64,000 bases of DNA from contig CM067081.1 of assembly GCA_034008185.1 (NCBI GenBank), positions 16,429,821-16,493,820 on the forward strand. The letters are read 5' to 3'. Positions 8,777 through 22,087 of this stretch are shown here, in pieces. The notes under the pieces were generated by a model. That model worked only from the letters and a program-made list of their open reading frames with translations, searched no databases and was not told where the DNA came from. This DNA is from Gorsachius magnificus. Taxonomy: Eukaryota > Chordata > Aves > Pelecaniformes > Ardeidae. A program made the position numbers and the translations under genes. Each line of letters begins with the position of its first letter. Within the stretch, counting starts at the first letter, position 1.

Positions 8777-11394
8777 GACAAACATGTTTTTAATATGATC
8801 AAAACCACTGGACAGGAAAACTTGGGTTCCACTGTTTTCTTACGTTGATTTTTTTAATTAAAATTTACTGCCTGGGTAACCACAGGTTGGGATTTATCCC
8901 AGTTAACTACAGGCAACTAATTTCAAAATATTTTCCTTCTATGATTAATAGGGAGAAAGTGGGCACCATAAAACAGTGTTTCATCCCTTCAGTGCATGGA
9001 TACAGGAGATGAATCCTAATCAGAGCCTTCCCACTTCAGCTCAGTTGTCATTAATATCATAATCTTCTTGAGTAATTCTTCCCGAAAACAAATATTCCAT
9101 GTTCTAAAAATTTTGAAATTTAAAAACCTGCTTTCTTTTGTATGGTGCCTTACAGGTTCTTAGTGGATTCTATCTCTCTTCATAAGATTTATAGTGTCTT
9201 TTCTTTCTCCAGGCATTACTGTAATTTTTTTTCTGTTTAATTTTACACCATAATGATTTTGTACCTTTTTTTTTTTTTTTTGGCTTGCTCTTTCCTTTTT
9301 TGGGAACCCTCATTTGAATCCAGATATCAAGTAAGAAGCAGATGTTGATCTCTGTTGTCAGAAATCAATATATATTAACTAAGAAATTAAATATTGATGG
9401 GTTCAAAATCAATGCAAACATTAAGGAGCAATGCATCTTGCTATGCACCAAAACAAGAAGTGAAAATAGAAGTTTCACCCTCATGTATGTACAGCTATGA
9501 CTGAAACTCACTATATCTGTGTACATTTAAAAGTAAAATCTGATCAGTTATGCCTTGCTACATTTATTGATCACCATATTCATATCTCTGTGTCGATGCA
9601 TCTGATTTGGACTTCCTAACTGAAATAATGAGTCACTTATTTTTCTAAATAAAAATTCTAAAGAAGAGATGAAATTAAAACCATAGAAAAAGAAAAAAAA
9701 ATGGCACTTCTCTCCTGTAAAGTCAGAATTAAATTTGATAAAGTTCACTGTTGTGAATTAGGATTGAGTGAAGTATCACTACTGGAAAAATGTATTTCCA
9801 AGACCTATTATTGATCATTACTCATGAGCTGAAAGAACACAGATAATCTGTTTCAGCTGGTTTCAGCTAGTCAGGAAATATGCTTCATATGTGTAATAAT
9901 ACTAAATATTTCACAATAATTGTATTTATATGTGGGCTTTACCATTACTTTTTTACTTATTTTCTTTATTAATTTCTGCATATCCATACTTTCTGGGACT
10001 TCACTTACTGGAAAAGATACAATACTAATGAATAAAATACAATTATGGGAAATATGACTCATGGGAAAATGTACTTGGCAAGATAAACATGTCCAGGAAC
10101 ATACTATAAGAAGAATTTGGCAAAGCTAAAGCAAAATTAGAGCAAAGCTAAATTCTAACCATTCTGTCCAAAATTTCCTGATTCATCCAAGATAAGCAGT
10201 CACTATGACTCAGGGAAAAATGCTTCGTTCCTCTTATGTTTAGAACTTCATCCATCCCTTGGAATTAGCCCCCTTGTTTTGGAAAAAAGGCTTCACATGT
10301 TGGGAACCACACTTATGCTAGAGGTGACTATTGCACTCCTGTGGAAATTGTTTCAGTGCAGAATTACATGCCTTCACAAAATGTTCAGTTCCCACATGTT
10401 CCTCAGTGGCTTGATGCCTTTTATCAGCTGTACTCTCAGTGCATTCCAGAAAACTTCGAAAATCCTTCACCCACTTTGTTTTTCTAGATGATGAAGCTGT
10501 TATCACACCTAAATATACTTCAGGAACAAAGTTGGACCTTGCCATTATTGCTACTTCCTTCTGCTCTGTGCTAGGGTGCTGCTATATACCAGAGCAACTC
10601 AAGAAACTCTCTCTTTGTATTTTTCTGCTAAACAAGTCTCAGAGAGTGAATTTTTGACAATCCACATTGCTTTATTGTAAATTCTGCTGCCTCTGTTTTG
10701 GACTGCTCCATTTTGCTTATTCCAGGGTAATAGCCTGGGAGGTTCAGTAGGCCATTCGTTTCAGGGACTGTTTCTATAAGGTAGTAGGAATGGGTCTGTA
10801 CCAGGTCTTCCCATCTTCCAAGAGTATCCCAGAAGCCTTTGCACTCTTAAATCCCATGAGGAATACCTTCACCCAGTGAATGTTATATATACTCTAAATT
10901 TCAAGCAAAATTCCCCCACTGTTTTGTATAGACCTCACATTATTTCAAATTATTTGAACTGGGGAAGAAAAAAAGAAACTAACCTTAACCACAAAAAAAA
11001 TCTGCTGTACAGCCACAGGAGGTCCAGGGGAGACACCAAACCAAGTATGTTTGTGACAATTCTGTGCTGTCAGTGAAAGAGTCTGAATGTAAACTCAGTC
11101 CCTAAAGCCTTTTTCCTCTATTGCAATCAGCAGGAAAACAGGCAGGCACTGCAGGAGGTCAGCTTGGCTGAACCGGGATTCCCAGTGGAGTTCGAATGCA
11201 AAAAGGAAGCTCAGGTGGAAGCTTTGCCAGGAGGTGGAAACGGGGACTGGCTACCAAGGAAGAAGAGTTTGCAGTGATTCTTGTAGTGATGAATGCCAGT
11301 CTTATATTGGGCTCATTAGTAACAAAAAAGGTTGAAAGAAAATAATTATTAGATATGGTTTTGCCCTCTTTCACATATGTCCAGCTTTGGGACA
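8777..11394. other. A/T-rich non-coding sequence
   Basis: Only homopolymer tracts (a T tract near 9267-9281) and scattered short chance frames. I see nothing else. Confidence 0.55.
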
Positions 11395-11800
11395 TGTTCA
11401 GGGGCCTGGACCACAAGATGTATGAAAACAGGGAGCTGGGTTTGTTCAGCCTGGAGAAAAGACTAGAGAGGGGGTCTGATTGCTCTCTTCATCTCATCTG
11501 CCTGAAGAGAATTATAGAAAAGATGGAGCCAGACCCTTCTCAGTAGTGCATGCTGAAAAGACAAGAACCAACAGCTGTAAGTCATAATAAAGGAAATTCC
11601 CACTAGGCACAAGGAAAAAAATATGCAGACTGAATGTGACAAATCCCACAAAGGCTGTGAAATCTCCATCTCTGTAAATGTTCAAGACTGGTCTGGAGAA
11701 GACCCTGAGCAGCCTAATCTGACTTTAAAGCTGGCCTTTCCTTAAACAGGAGTTTGGATCATGTGGTATCCACAGAGCCCTCCCAACTTAATCTTTCTCA
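11395..11800 (+). mobile_element. CR1 LINE fragment, RT C-terminus to 3' UTR, diverged
   Basis: A short translation ([17 protein letters not shown]) matches the C-terminal CR1 RT segment seen in the intact copy at 19268-21256 ([18 protein letters not shown]). It continues into a CR1-like 3' region (CTGTAAATGTTCAAGACTGG, then CCTGAGCAGCCTAATCTGA). It carries several indels, so it is an old copy. Confidence 0.75.
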
Positions 11801-14800
11801 TTTTATGCCACCCAGCTCCAGATCAAGATGTTACTTCCTATTCCAGCTTCTTTTTAGGTGGTGTGAAACAAGAATTCATTAGTCTCAAAAGGAGTGAGGA
11901 CACAAGCCAGACTGGGAGAGAAGGAAAGGAATACTTCAGTGCAAGAAACCTTAGACTTCTCCAATGAATGGAAACCTTACAAGTGAAGCTTAAGCCATGG
12001 ATCATATAACTGGGATGACTTTCTATTTACTCCATGGATATGAAAATGGTGCATGAGGGTGGGCATCACTGCTGTACTAGCACATTATCAAAGCAGCCCC
12101 ACAGCTCTAAGTTTTTGCTGGAGAAAAAATCAGTAGTGGCACAGGGACATGGGAGCAAAAAGAAACAATGGTACCACTTTCAGTGTGTAAAAAATGGATA
12201 CTGTGGTTGGGAAAAGAGCAGGCAGGCAAGGCCTGGTGCATATGAAGATTGTTGAACATCAGTGGGAATGGAGAAACTGTGTTATGAGTTAGCAGTAGCT
12301 GCAATTGACCAGGCAAAGAGCCAAGCTGAAGATGGGCAGCCTGAGAAGTGAGACCTTGTACAGGTTTGTCAAGGGAGGAGATTGGAAGGAGGATGTGGAA
12401 GAAATGAAAACGCAAGTCAAGCTTCATGGGAAAGGCTCAGATCTGGTGAATATACCAATCCTCTGCCATCAGTAGAAGTGTTTGAAACCTATTAGGAAAC
12501 ATGTTTTTCATCCCTCTCTTACACTTTTTGATACAGGTTGTGTTTGAGTTATACATGTATACCCTGTAGCATGCTGAGGACCTCTTTTTCTGTTTCTCAG
12601 GTTGGTGAGGGCACGCTGCATCTACTGAGTGCCTGATTTTCCTTTCTGTGGAGGCCAACATGCAAGGACATGAGGGTGTGAAACCAGTGCATATCTGATG
12701 GCTGGCAAAAGTTTGGAGTAGGGACACAGCCAGTGTGTTCAGCTGGGTGTGGGAGCTTGAAAGCAGTCTCACAGTTCATACTGGGCTGCAGAAATTACAC
12801 CTCAGAGTACTGCTAGCAGCACTACAGTAGCTCAGGCATCTGAAGTCTACAGGGGAAAGTTCTAAGTGTCATCTTTGCTGTGTCTGAGGGTTTCTGCAAT
12901 GCAGCATGATGGAATTGAGGGAAGTAACAGCAAAATGGCTCCTATTTCCTTTATAAAATCTCATACTCTGAACTTAAACAAACCAGATCACAGACCTTTC
13001 TGCATTTGCAAATTCTTATTCTCAAGCCACACCTGCCTACAATACAGCCAGGAGGGCAGGGCAGCCTACAGCAATATTAATGATGCCTACTTTATTAAAT
13101 GTTGATATGTCCCATGGTGATTCTGAAAAGCTTGATATGATTTTTATTTCTGTTTCTGTGGGTGCCCCAGGCATGTGCAGGTATTGTAAAGTAACACTTC
13201 CTACTGCGGCATTTCCTGATTTATAGGATATGCCTCATCCCCTCCCACCTGAGATGTTCAGGGGTTTCATGGAGACAACAGAGAACAGGAAACTTACAGA
13301 GGAGATGGTACGGGGTGTGCCACAGGAGGTCAGGGAGTGCTCATGATGTTTGGGAAAAGGCTCATGAATACTCACGGATATTTGGCTGGAAGACATGAAG
13401 CAAAATAATTTATTTCTTTCATTGCCCGTGGCCAGACCCAGATACTTCACAAGAAGCCACAAGCCCATAATAAAGAATAATAAGATGGTCGTTGCACACA
13501 GAATGTCTTTGCTAACCTGAGATAGTTTGTATTTTATATTTGAAGCATGGTACTTTATATCCCCTCACAAATTTTACACTATCCTAGTGCAACTCAGGGT
13601 TTGTTTTGTTTTTTTAATTCATTCTACCTGGTATAAAAAAAATCAATCTTATTGAACTCTTGATTTTGGTAATTTTTTGTGGCTGTTTCTCAGGTTAATT
13701 TTATGCCACAGAAACACTATTGTGTTGTAAAACTTCTGCATTTGTCACTTTTCTATGTGAGTCTTTCTGTAAATCTTGATCAAAATGCCAGAAAAACTGT
13801 CAAGGAGGAAGACTTTTTCTGTGCAGTTGCTTTTTAATCTTGGTCCTAGCACTCCTTAGTTCACAATACATGGATGCAAAAGGGTAAATCCTTCACAAAG
13901 AAAAAACTGTCATGAAATATTTCTTGTTTTGGAATATGGAAAGTAGCCACAGGCTACCTTTTTTTTATCAGTGTTTCCTCCTTTTTTTAAGCTGAATTTC
14001 AAAAAAAGACCTGAAACTGTAAAATCACTTCTTTGGTTTTTTCCTAGTTTCCTGCATCTGAATAAACATGTCAATCAGCCTCAAATCCTCTGTTGCTATC
14101 TTTCATATGCCTGGGAAAAGAACAAATAAAGAAGTTTCTCTCCTCTCTCATCCACTTCCCCTGTTTTCTAGAGTCCTAGTCCACAGGGTCTGATTGGAAA
14201 GAAATTAAGAGTTCTGTCATCTGCTTTTTAAAGATGTGAACCTGTTTAAACTAAATGTTCCCCAGGCCTCATGCACAAAACATTTTACATTAGTAGAACA
14301 ATAACAGAGAACAGTGCCTGGCATCGTAATGGTTTGGTTTATTAAGTGATGCTGAAATTAATTCCAGTGGAGTTAATTTTAATTTCTCATGTGCAGAGAA
14401 GTAAGAAAAAAAAAAAAAAGGAAAATGAGAGGCAAAACAGGTAAGCAGACAATGATGGTCTGGCTTACTTGGTGAGAGATTTCTGTGTGCATTTTTCAGG
14501 TTCAGATGGAGTATTCTGATCAATGCCATTCTTTCGTTCAGTAGCACTTTTTCACATGAATTATATATTTGCATAGAGTACCTATGAGTCATGAATGGTG
14601 TACTTAGTAGTCAGTTCTTTGTCCTATAAACTGGGTAATATGCAAATGAACCAAAGACTGTAAAATTTCATCATCTTTTTAGCTGTAGTTTATGGTTTTT
14701 GACACCACTTCTATTCCTGTGTTTTTGCTCTGTGATGTTCTACGCATTTACTTGTATGCAGATTCTGTTATACCAAGGTGCCTTCCAAGGTCTTCTGGAT

Positions 14801-17330
14801 CACTATCAAGGTTTCAGTTCAGAACTGCTTGCACAGGCAAAACTTGACTTCACCTTACCTTTAGTAAGATGTACTCAGAGCACTTGTTTTGCCTCTACAA
14901 GAAGTTAGAGAATGACAGAATTTTATTTCTTTCAAGAGAAGCAACTCTAAACGAATGTAATTAGCAAGTGCTTACAGAATACATTTAACACCATAATACA
15001 ATATTTTTACACCAAGAGATATCTGTATCTGCAAACAAACATTAGCTGACAGCTTGTTCCCTTCCCAGATCTGCGTGCTGACTTTGTACTTCTAATCCAT
15101 TAATTTTGTTTCCACTGTGAGTCACAGAAGTATAGTTCATGTTGTAGAAACTCTAATTGGCACTTGATGTTGAGAATAGAGGCCTTTTGTCTTCTCTTCA
15201 ACCTTCTTGAGCTTTGACTGTAATTTCAGGTTAATATGTGCCTTGCTTGCTTCTGCTGAAACTGTCTATAAAACTCATTTTATGTTAAATTATATATATA
15301 TATATCTCAGAAACTGAAAGAGACAGCCTAAAATCTGAAAGAAGAAACTTTGAAGCCAAAGTGAAATTAACACATTACATAAAGAGGATCTTTTCATTTT
15401 AATGCCTATCACCTGAGGGACTGCAAGTTGCAAACCCACATTTCCAAGTCCACACTTGCATGTTCAGTGCTGACAATGGACTGGAAATGACAGGCGTTAC
15501 AGAGACATGTCTAAAAAATCTTTAGCAGAGGGATACAAGACAAATAGCATAAAGGATGAGGTCTTGTTGAAGCCCCTGAAATGTGAAATCCATGTATCCC
15601 ACTAAACATTCTGATTACTCAATGGTCTTCATAAGTGGCTGATCTTGGCTTTAGAAACTCCTTATAGCAATAAATTCCATAAATACATATTTTATGCGAA
15701 ACACAAGTAACCTTTTTTAAGAGCTTTGAATTTCTCACTCTATAAATACAAAGTGCCTTGTGCCACAAGACAGGGTGAAGAAGCAGCTGAAACTCCTTTG
15801 GTATTCCATGTAAATCCGCTGCCTTTATACACAGCTTCCTGCTGTTGGTTGCAGAAATGAACAGTTTTGGTAAATAGATACAGGAAATGCTAACTGCAGA
15901 GTGAAAGACTCTCCCAAAGCGACTTTCCTTGTTACTGAAATATATCCAAAGCAAATTTTGTTTTGATGTGTTTTGTTTAAATTGTTTCTTCTCAACTTAT
16001 CTATCCTGCTAGGAAACCTGAATCAAAGTATCAAACTGAATTTCCCTTTGGCTCAGTGGGCACAGGTGATGTCTGAAGACTGCAGGTCATCCAGCCTGAG
16101 GAGGTGGGTACCCTGAAGCTTTTGTGTCGCAGAGGGACAATAGCACTTTCCGTTCCTTCCTAGGGAAACTGCATAGCATTGCCTCCCCTTGCTCAAGGAA
16201 CATTTTTTTGCATCTTTTATTCTCATTTGTACATGAATTAAAAATCAATTGAAGTCGCTTGACTGGCAGCAACTTCAAGACAAGAGCATCTTGCTGGCAT
16301 GGGGAGCAGTGGTGGAAATCCCCCTACCCTGCTGTGAGCCTTTTTGAGAAGCTCCTTGACTGGTTCTCTATGTTAAGACTAGCAGTTAGTTTTCCAATAA
16401 AGGCTAGTTATAGTGGTAGCTTCTGTAAAGTAAAGCCACAGGACTCCTTTCAATGAGTCACTGAGCAGCTTTTATGCATCTTTTCGGCTCTGTCATTGTG
16501 AATAGGAACCAACACCAGTAATGGCCAAACTTGCTGTCATTCAGACATTACCAGCTGTGGCCCAAGCATTCTTAATGATTACTAAGGTGTCATTCAGTTC
16601 TAAAAGAACCTATGGCTCATCTATCACTTTAAAATTGCTCAGCTGTTATAATTGCACAGCTGACTCAGCAGGGACTGCAGCAAAGTCTACAAAGGCAGTT
16701 AATGGGAACCAGGAAGGAGTAAAAGAAATTGGCTGCTGGCCACTCAGTGGAAGAATTTTTCTCTTTGGGATTGGACACTGAGTTCTGGCTTCCCCCTGTC
16801 CTAGGGGCGAAAGGCTAGGGATTGCGGTGGATCTTAGTTCTTGAAATCTAGAACTGGATTTCAAGAAAACTTCGCACATGGTCCACCTAAACTTGCTAAA
16901 TGTTTTCCTTTGAATCTGCTTCCTAAGCTTTCTAATCCCTACACATTTACATACAGGTAAGTCTTACCTCCTGCCAGCTATGTTTAGAAAACTGTGGGAA
17001 CCATTAAACCATTCAAATACAATGTGTAAGTCCTTGATGTAGGAATGAGTTTTGGGTACTGGACCATATATGAAGACATACCTGTCTTGCAGCCCTAAAG
17101 AAACAGAGAAATTCAGACGCATTCCGGTGTGAAGCAATTCCTCTTGCTTAGTATGGCTTCTGCTGACTAGCTGGGTTTTACAGATTATTTTTCTGAGGTG
17201 TTCTCTCTGTAATGACAGCAACCTTTGGGTTTTCCGTTGATTCCAGTCATCTAAAACACTTGTACTATGATATCCAACTTAAAGTCAAGTAAATCCATGC
17301 TGAGGCTTGCTCTGAAGTTTCTTTCTCTTC
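11801..17330. other. A/T-rich non-coding sequence
   Basis: No gene or clear transposon recognised. Holds A-rich tracts (14407-14419) and a (TA)n tract at 15291-15305. Confidence 0.55.
15291..15305. repeat. (TA)n microsatellite
   Basis: A perfect alternating TA run of about 15 bases. Confidence 0.9.
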
Positions 17331-17335
17331 CCAAA
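17331..17335. repeat. Target-site duplication, left (CCAAA)
   Basis: CCAAA directly precedes the solo LTR and is repeated exactly at 17872-17876. Confidence 0.9.
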
Positions 17336-17871
17336 TGCTGTGGTTTAACCCAGCAGGCAGCTGAAGACCACACAGCTGTTCGCTCACTCTTCCCCTCCCT
17401 TAGTGGGATGGGGGAGACAATTGGGAAAAAAAGGTAAAATCCATGGGTTGAGATAAAGACAGTTTAATAAAAAAGCAAAGGATAATAATAATAATAATAA
17501 TAATAGAATATACAGAATATACAAAGCGAGTGATGCACAACGCAATTGCTCACCATCCACTGACCGATACCCAGCCTGTCCTGAACAGTAATTGTTCTCC
17601 CCCCCAGCCAACTCCCCCCAGGCATGACGCCATATGGTCTGGAATAGCCCTTGGGACAGTTGGGGTCAGCTGTCCTGGCTGTGCCCCCTCCCAGCTTCTT
17701 GTGCCCTTGGCAGAGCTGAGAGCTGAAAAGCCTTTGTCTAGTCTAGGCACTACTTAGCAACAACTAAAACATTAGTGTGCTATCAACTTTCTTCTAGTAC
17801 TGAATCCAAAACACAGCACTATGCCAGCTGCTATGAAGAAAATTAACTCTATCCCAGCCAAAACCAGCACA
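17336..17871 (-). mobile_element. Solo LTR, ERV-L-like family
   Basis: Same family as the proviral LTR at 3803-4414: TGCTGTGGTTTAACCC at the left, an (AAT)n tract (17480-17505), a GATGCACAA...GCAATTGCTCACC block, and CCAGCCAAAACCAGCACA at the right. It is 536 bp. The perfect flanking 5-bp duplication shows that it arose by integration followed by LTR-LTR recombination that removed the internal part. Orientation matches the minus-strand provirus. It lacks the 20-bp triplication of the proviral LTR. Confidence 0.95.
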
Positions 17872-17876
17872 CCAAA
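17872..17876. repeat. Target-site duplication, right (CCAAA)
   Basis: Exact copy of 17331-17335. Confidence 0.9.
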
Positions 17877-19172
17877 TCAAGTGAGCCAGTACAGCAAGAA
17901 GAAATGGGCTGGAGCCCCTCCTCTTCAATGGAAGAGAAACAGTGGTGGGTAGAATCTGTATTATCTCTGAGACCCTGAACAATTAAAAGTATCAGTTAAG
18001 TTTATTAAGTGCTTACCCTAAGACAGTCTATAACTTTTTCTTCCGTTCATGCAATGATTTTATTTCAGGCTGATGATTGAGGTCAGAAAGCCTAAAGAGA
18101 TGACACTGGAACGGCTGTCTGGCTCACTCTTCAATAGGTCTTTCAGGATGGCTGAACAAAGACTTGTCACTTGGAAAATGAAACTTTTCAACAGCTCCTG
18201 TTATTAGAAAATTTGAGGATACCAATAAAACCTGAGACTGAAAAAAAATCCCTCTTAACTAACTGGAGTTGCACTAACTTAAATTTTCTCCATATTACAT
18301 GTTGGAAAGTGCCCAAAGAGTTAATGTACCTTTTTCAAAATAGCTATTGCAGGCAACATTTTAACACTTTTTTCTTATTCATTCTGCTAAGATATTCACC
18401 TGGAACTCAGTCTTCCAGCTAGTTATAGCTCCCTGCCTTGCAGATTGTTCAGTACATTTTTTTCTCTGCTAATTTTGTATTGTCCCTCTTTGCTGAAATG
18501 TGAAAGAAACCTATCAGCAGAAACAGTTATTGTAGTTTTCCCTTCCAACTTCAGAACATAATTATTATTCTTTTGTTTGTTTGGATGCTATGGAAACGCT
18601 TAATTGAGTTTTAATTAATAGCCAAGCTAGCTACAACGGAATATTCTTTAACTGGCATATATACCTTTAGGATTTACACACCACCACTAACCCTCTTTAA
18701 ACTGTGCTTGAGCATGCTAAGATTATGCAGAGTTATTCAGAGAAAGGAAAGCTAAGAAGGGCAAAAGTTGCAGCCATATGCTTCCTGGGAACTTATCAAA
18801 CAGAGACAAAGTCTATTAAAAAAATACCAAGGTTTTTCCTTTGCCCAGGCTAATCTGTTGTGCTCTGACAGCTCAAAACTTGAAGGTACAAACGCAATTT
18901 TGGAACAGAGAACTGCTGTAAGCCATGAATTTGCAAAAGTGGAGCTGGCAAAGCAGGGAAGGTGAGCACGCTGGGCTTAGCTTTGGATGTGTGTTTTTAG
19001 ACTAGCTTCCTGACCTTCAGATTCTTATTTAAAAATGTACTTGTAGCCATGGAATTTTTGCACAAAAGGACATTGCTTCAAAGCTTTGTATAATTTGCAT
19101 TCCTCTCCCTATGACCTTTGTGTTGGCTGCTTACAAAGAAACCCATAATAAATTATCACTGGACTAATCAGG
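17877..19172. other. Non-coding sequence
   Basis: No gene recognised. A splice-acceptor-like TTTATTTCAG at about 18059-18068 is followed by an open frame of about 45 codons, but no convincing donor follows. Confidence 0.5.
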
Positions 19173-19267
19173 AATCATAGAATCATAGAATCATAGAATC
19201 ACCTCGGTTGGAAAAGACCTTTAAGATCATCGAGTCCAACCGTTAACCTAGCACTGCCATCCCACCA

Positions 19268-21256
19268 CTAAACCGTGTCCCTAAGCACCTCATCTATCCT
19301 TCTTTTAAAGACCTCCAGGGATGAGGACTCCACCACCTCCCTGGGCAGCCCATTCCAGAGCCTGACAACCCTTTCGGTGAAGAAGTTTTTCCTAATGTCT
19401 AGCCTAAACCTGCCCTGGTGTAGCTTCAAGCCATTCCCCCTCGTCCTATCATCTGTTACCAGGGAGAAGAGGCCGACCCCTACCTCGCTACAGCCTCCTT
19501 TCAGGTAGTTGTAGAGGGCGATCAGGTCTCCCCTCAGCCTCCTCTTCTCCAGACTAAACAACCCCAGTTCCCTCAGCCGCTCCTCGTATGACTTGTGCTC
19601 CAGACCCCTCACCAGCTTGGTTGCTCTCCTCTGGACCTGTTCCAGCAAGGCAACATCTTTCATGTAGTGCGGGGCCCAAAACTGAACACAGTATTTGAGG
19701 TGCGGCCTCACCAGTGCTGGGTACAGGGGCACGATCACTTCCCTACTCCTGCTGGCCACACTATTCCTGATACAGGCCAGGATGCCATTGGCCTTCTTGG
19801 CCACCTGGGCACACTGCTGGCTTATATTCAGCCGGCTGTCAAGCTGCACCCCCAGGTCTTTTTCCACCAGGCAGCTTTCCAGCCACTCTTCCCCAAGCCT
19901 GTAGCGCTGCATGGGGTTGTTGTGACCAAAGTGCAGGACCCGGCACTTGGCCTTATTGAACCTCATACAATTGGCCTTGGCCCATCGATCCAGCCTGTCC
20001 AGGTCCCTCTGCAGAGCCCTCCTCCCCTCCAGCAGATCAACACTACCACCCAGTTTGGTGTCATCTGCAGATTTACTGAGGGCACACTCAATCCCCTCAT
20101 CCAGGTCATTGATAAAGATATTAAACAAGACCGGCCCTAAAACTGAACCCTGGGGGACACCGCTTGTGACCGGCCGCCAACTGGATTTAGCTCCATTCAC
20201 CACGACTCTCTGGGCTCGGCCACCCAGCCAGTTTTTAACCCAGCGAAGAGTATATCCATCTAGGCCATGAACTGCCAGCTTCTCCAGGAGAATGCTATGG
20301 GAGACTGTGTCAAAGGCTTTGCTGAAGTCCAGGTAGACAACATCCACAACCTTTCCCTCATCTACCAGGCGGGTCACCTGGTCATAGAAGGAAATCAGGT
20401 TGGTTAGGCAAGACCTGCCTTTCGTGAACCCATGCTGACTGGGCCTGATCCCCTGATTGTCCTCCATGTGCCTGGTGAGCACACTCAAGATGAACCTCTC
20501 CATAATCTTCCCCGGTACCGAGGTCAGGCTGACTGGTCTGTAGTTCCCCGGATCCTCCTTCCGGCCCTTCTTGAAGAGAGGCATCACATTTGCCAACCTC
20601 CAGTCATCTGGGACCTCCCCTGTTCTCCAGGACTGCTGATAAATGATAGAGAGTGGCTTGGCAAGCTCCTCTGCCAACTCCTTCAGCACTCTTGGGTGGA
20701 TCCCATCCGGCCCCATAGACTTGTGGATGTCCAGGTGGCATAGCAGGTCAAAGAGTGCTTCCTCCTGGATTATGGGGGGTTCATTCCACTCTCTGTCCCC
20801 ATCTTCCAGCTCAGGAGGCTGGGTACCCTGGGGATAACTCGTCGGGCCATTAAAGACTGAGGCAAAGAAGGCGTTGAGTATCTCAGCCTTTTCCTCATCT
20901 TTAGTGGCAATGTTCCCCCTTGCATCCACTAGTGGATGGAGGTTCTCCCTGGCTCTCTTTTTGCTGTTAACATATTTATAAAAACCCTTCTTATTATCCC
21001 TTACAACAGTGGCCAGGTTAAATTCCAGCTGGGCTTTTGCCTTTCTGATCTCCTCTCTGCATGACCTGACAAGATCCCTGTACTCTTCTTGGGTTGCCTG
21101 CCCCTTCTTCCAGAGCTGGTAAGCTCTTCTTTTTTCCCTTAGTCGCAGTAGTAGACCTCTGTCCAGCCAGGCCAGTCGTCTTCCCTGCCGATTCGTCTTA
21201 CGGCACATGGGGACAGCCTGGTCCTGTGCCTTTAAGACTTCTTCCTTGAAAAACAC
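19268..21256 (-). pseudogene. CR1 ORF2, reverse transcriptase part
   Basis: An uninterrupted 662-codon frame. RT landmarks are [13 protein letters not shown] (238-250), the [10 protein letters not shown] block (275-284), [11 protein letters not shown] (308-317, catalytic Asp), [15 protein letters not shown] (365-379), and the catalytic box, which here reads SADD (396-399) in place of FADD. The codon at 20071-20069 is TCT, one transition away from Phe. The C-terminal domain ([19 protein letters not shown]) is present and the frame ends normally at 19268. Separated from its endonuclease by a frameshift, the copy is probably inactive by itself. The plus-strand copy at 45352-46185 keeps FADD. Confidence 0.94.
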
Positions 21257-21288
21257 CCAGCCTTCCTGGACCCCTTTGCCCTTCAGGA

Positions 21289-22059
21289 CTATCTCCCAAG
21301 GGACTCTCCAACCAGCGTTCTGAGCAGGTCAAAGTCTGCCCTCCGGAAATCCATGGTGGCGGTCTTGCTGACCCCCTTCCTAACCTCACCAAAGATCGAA
21401 AACTCTACCATTTCATGATCACTAAGGCCTAGATGATTTCCGACCACCACCTCTCCCACCAGTCCTTCTCTGTTAGTGAACAGGAGGTCAAGCAGGGCAC
21501 TTCCCCTGGTAGGCTCACTTACCAGCTGTGTCAGGAAGTTATCTTCCACACACTGCAGGAACCTTCTGGACTGTTTCCTTTCTGCTGTATTGTATTTCCA
21601 GCAAATGTCTGGGAAGTTGAAGTCCCCCACAAGAACAAGAGCTCGCGACTGAGAGACTCCTGCCAGGCGCTTGTAGAATTCTTCGTCAACGTCCTCATCC
21701 TGGTCGGGTGGTCTGTAACAGACTCCCAACAGGATATCTTTCTTGTTGGCCTTCCCCCTCATCCTCACCCATAAGCATTCTGCCTCACCACAAGTGTCAA
21801 GCTCCGTACAATCTAAACACTCCCTAACATACAGAGCCACCCCACCGCCTCTCCTTCCTTGCCTATCCCTTCTGAAGAGTTTGTAGCCATCCATCGCAGC
21901 ACTCCAGTCATGGGAGGCATCCCACCACGTTTCTGTGCTGGCGACTACATCATAACCATCCTGCCTTACAATGGCTTCCAGCTCCTCCCGTTTGTTGCCC
22001 ATGCTGCGTGCATTACTGTAGATGCACTTGAGCTGGGCTGTCGGTTTCACCCCCAGCAA
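21289..22059 (-). pseudogene. CR1 ORF2, APE-type endonuclease part
   Basis: A 256-codon frame with the apurinic endonuclease signature of CR1/L1-type LINEs: YSNARSM (Asn16), TETWW (Glu43), GGGVALYV (71-78), CYRPP (114-118), GDFN (145-148), LLFTN (192-196) and SDHEMVEF (213-220, with the catalytic Asp-His pair). The enzyme nicks target DNA for target-primed reverse transcription. The frame ends with TAG at 21291-21289 where it loses phase with the RT part; coding continues 1 base out of phase, so about one base was lost near 21316. Confidence 0.92.
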
Positions 22060-22087
22060 TGGGTGACCCCCCCAGGCTCCTCTCTAG

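Larger units (their letters stand above)
19173..22087 (-). mobile_element. CR1 LINE, large 5'-truncated copy with ORF2
   Basis: The minus-strand element ends at 19173 with three to four AATCATAG tail units and the conserved 3' UTR. It contains an endonuclease frame, an RT frame and the 3' UTR in the expected CR1 order, about 2.9 kb. The 5' edge near 22087 lies just ahead of the endonuclease domain, so ORF1 and the 5' UTR are missing. One 1-base frame disruption and a catalytic-motif change are seen; otherwise the frames are open, indicating a comparatively young copy. Confidence 0.95.

Noticed and set aside
18069..18205. Open frame after a TTTATTTCAG acceptor-like site, possible exon
   Set aside because: No good donor before the in-frame stop, and no recognisable peptide; acceptor-like sites are common in A/T-rich DNA.
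19595..20140. 181-codon plus-strand frame, with others antisense to the CR1 RT
   Set aside because: Antisense shadow of the CR1 RT, which has all family motifs on the minus strand.
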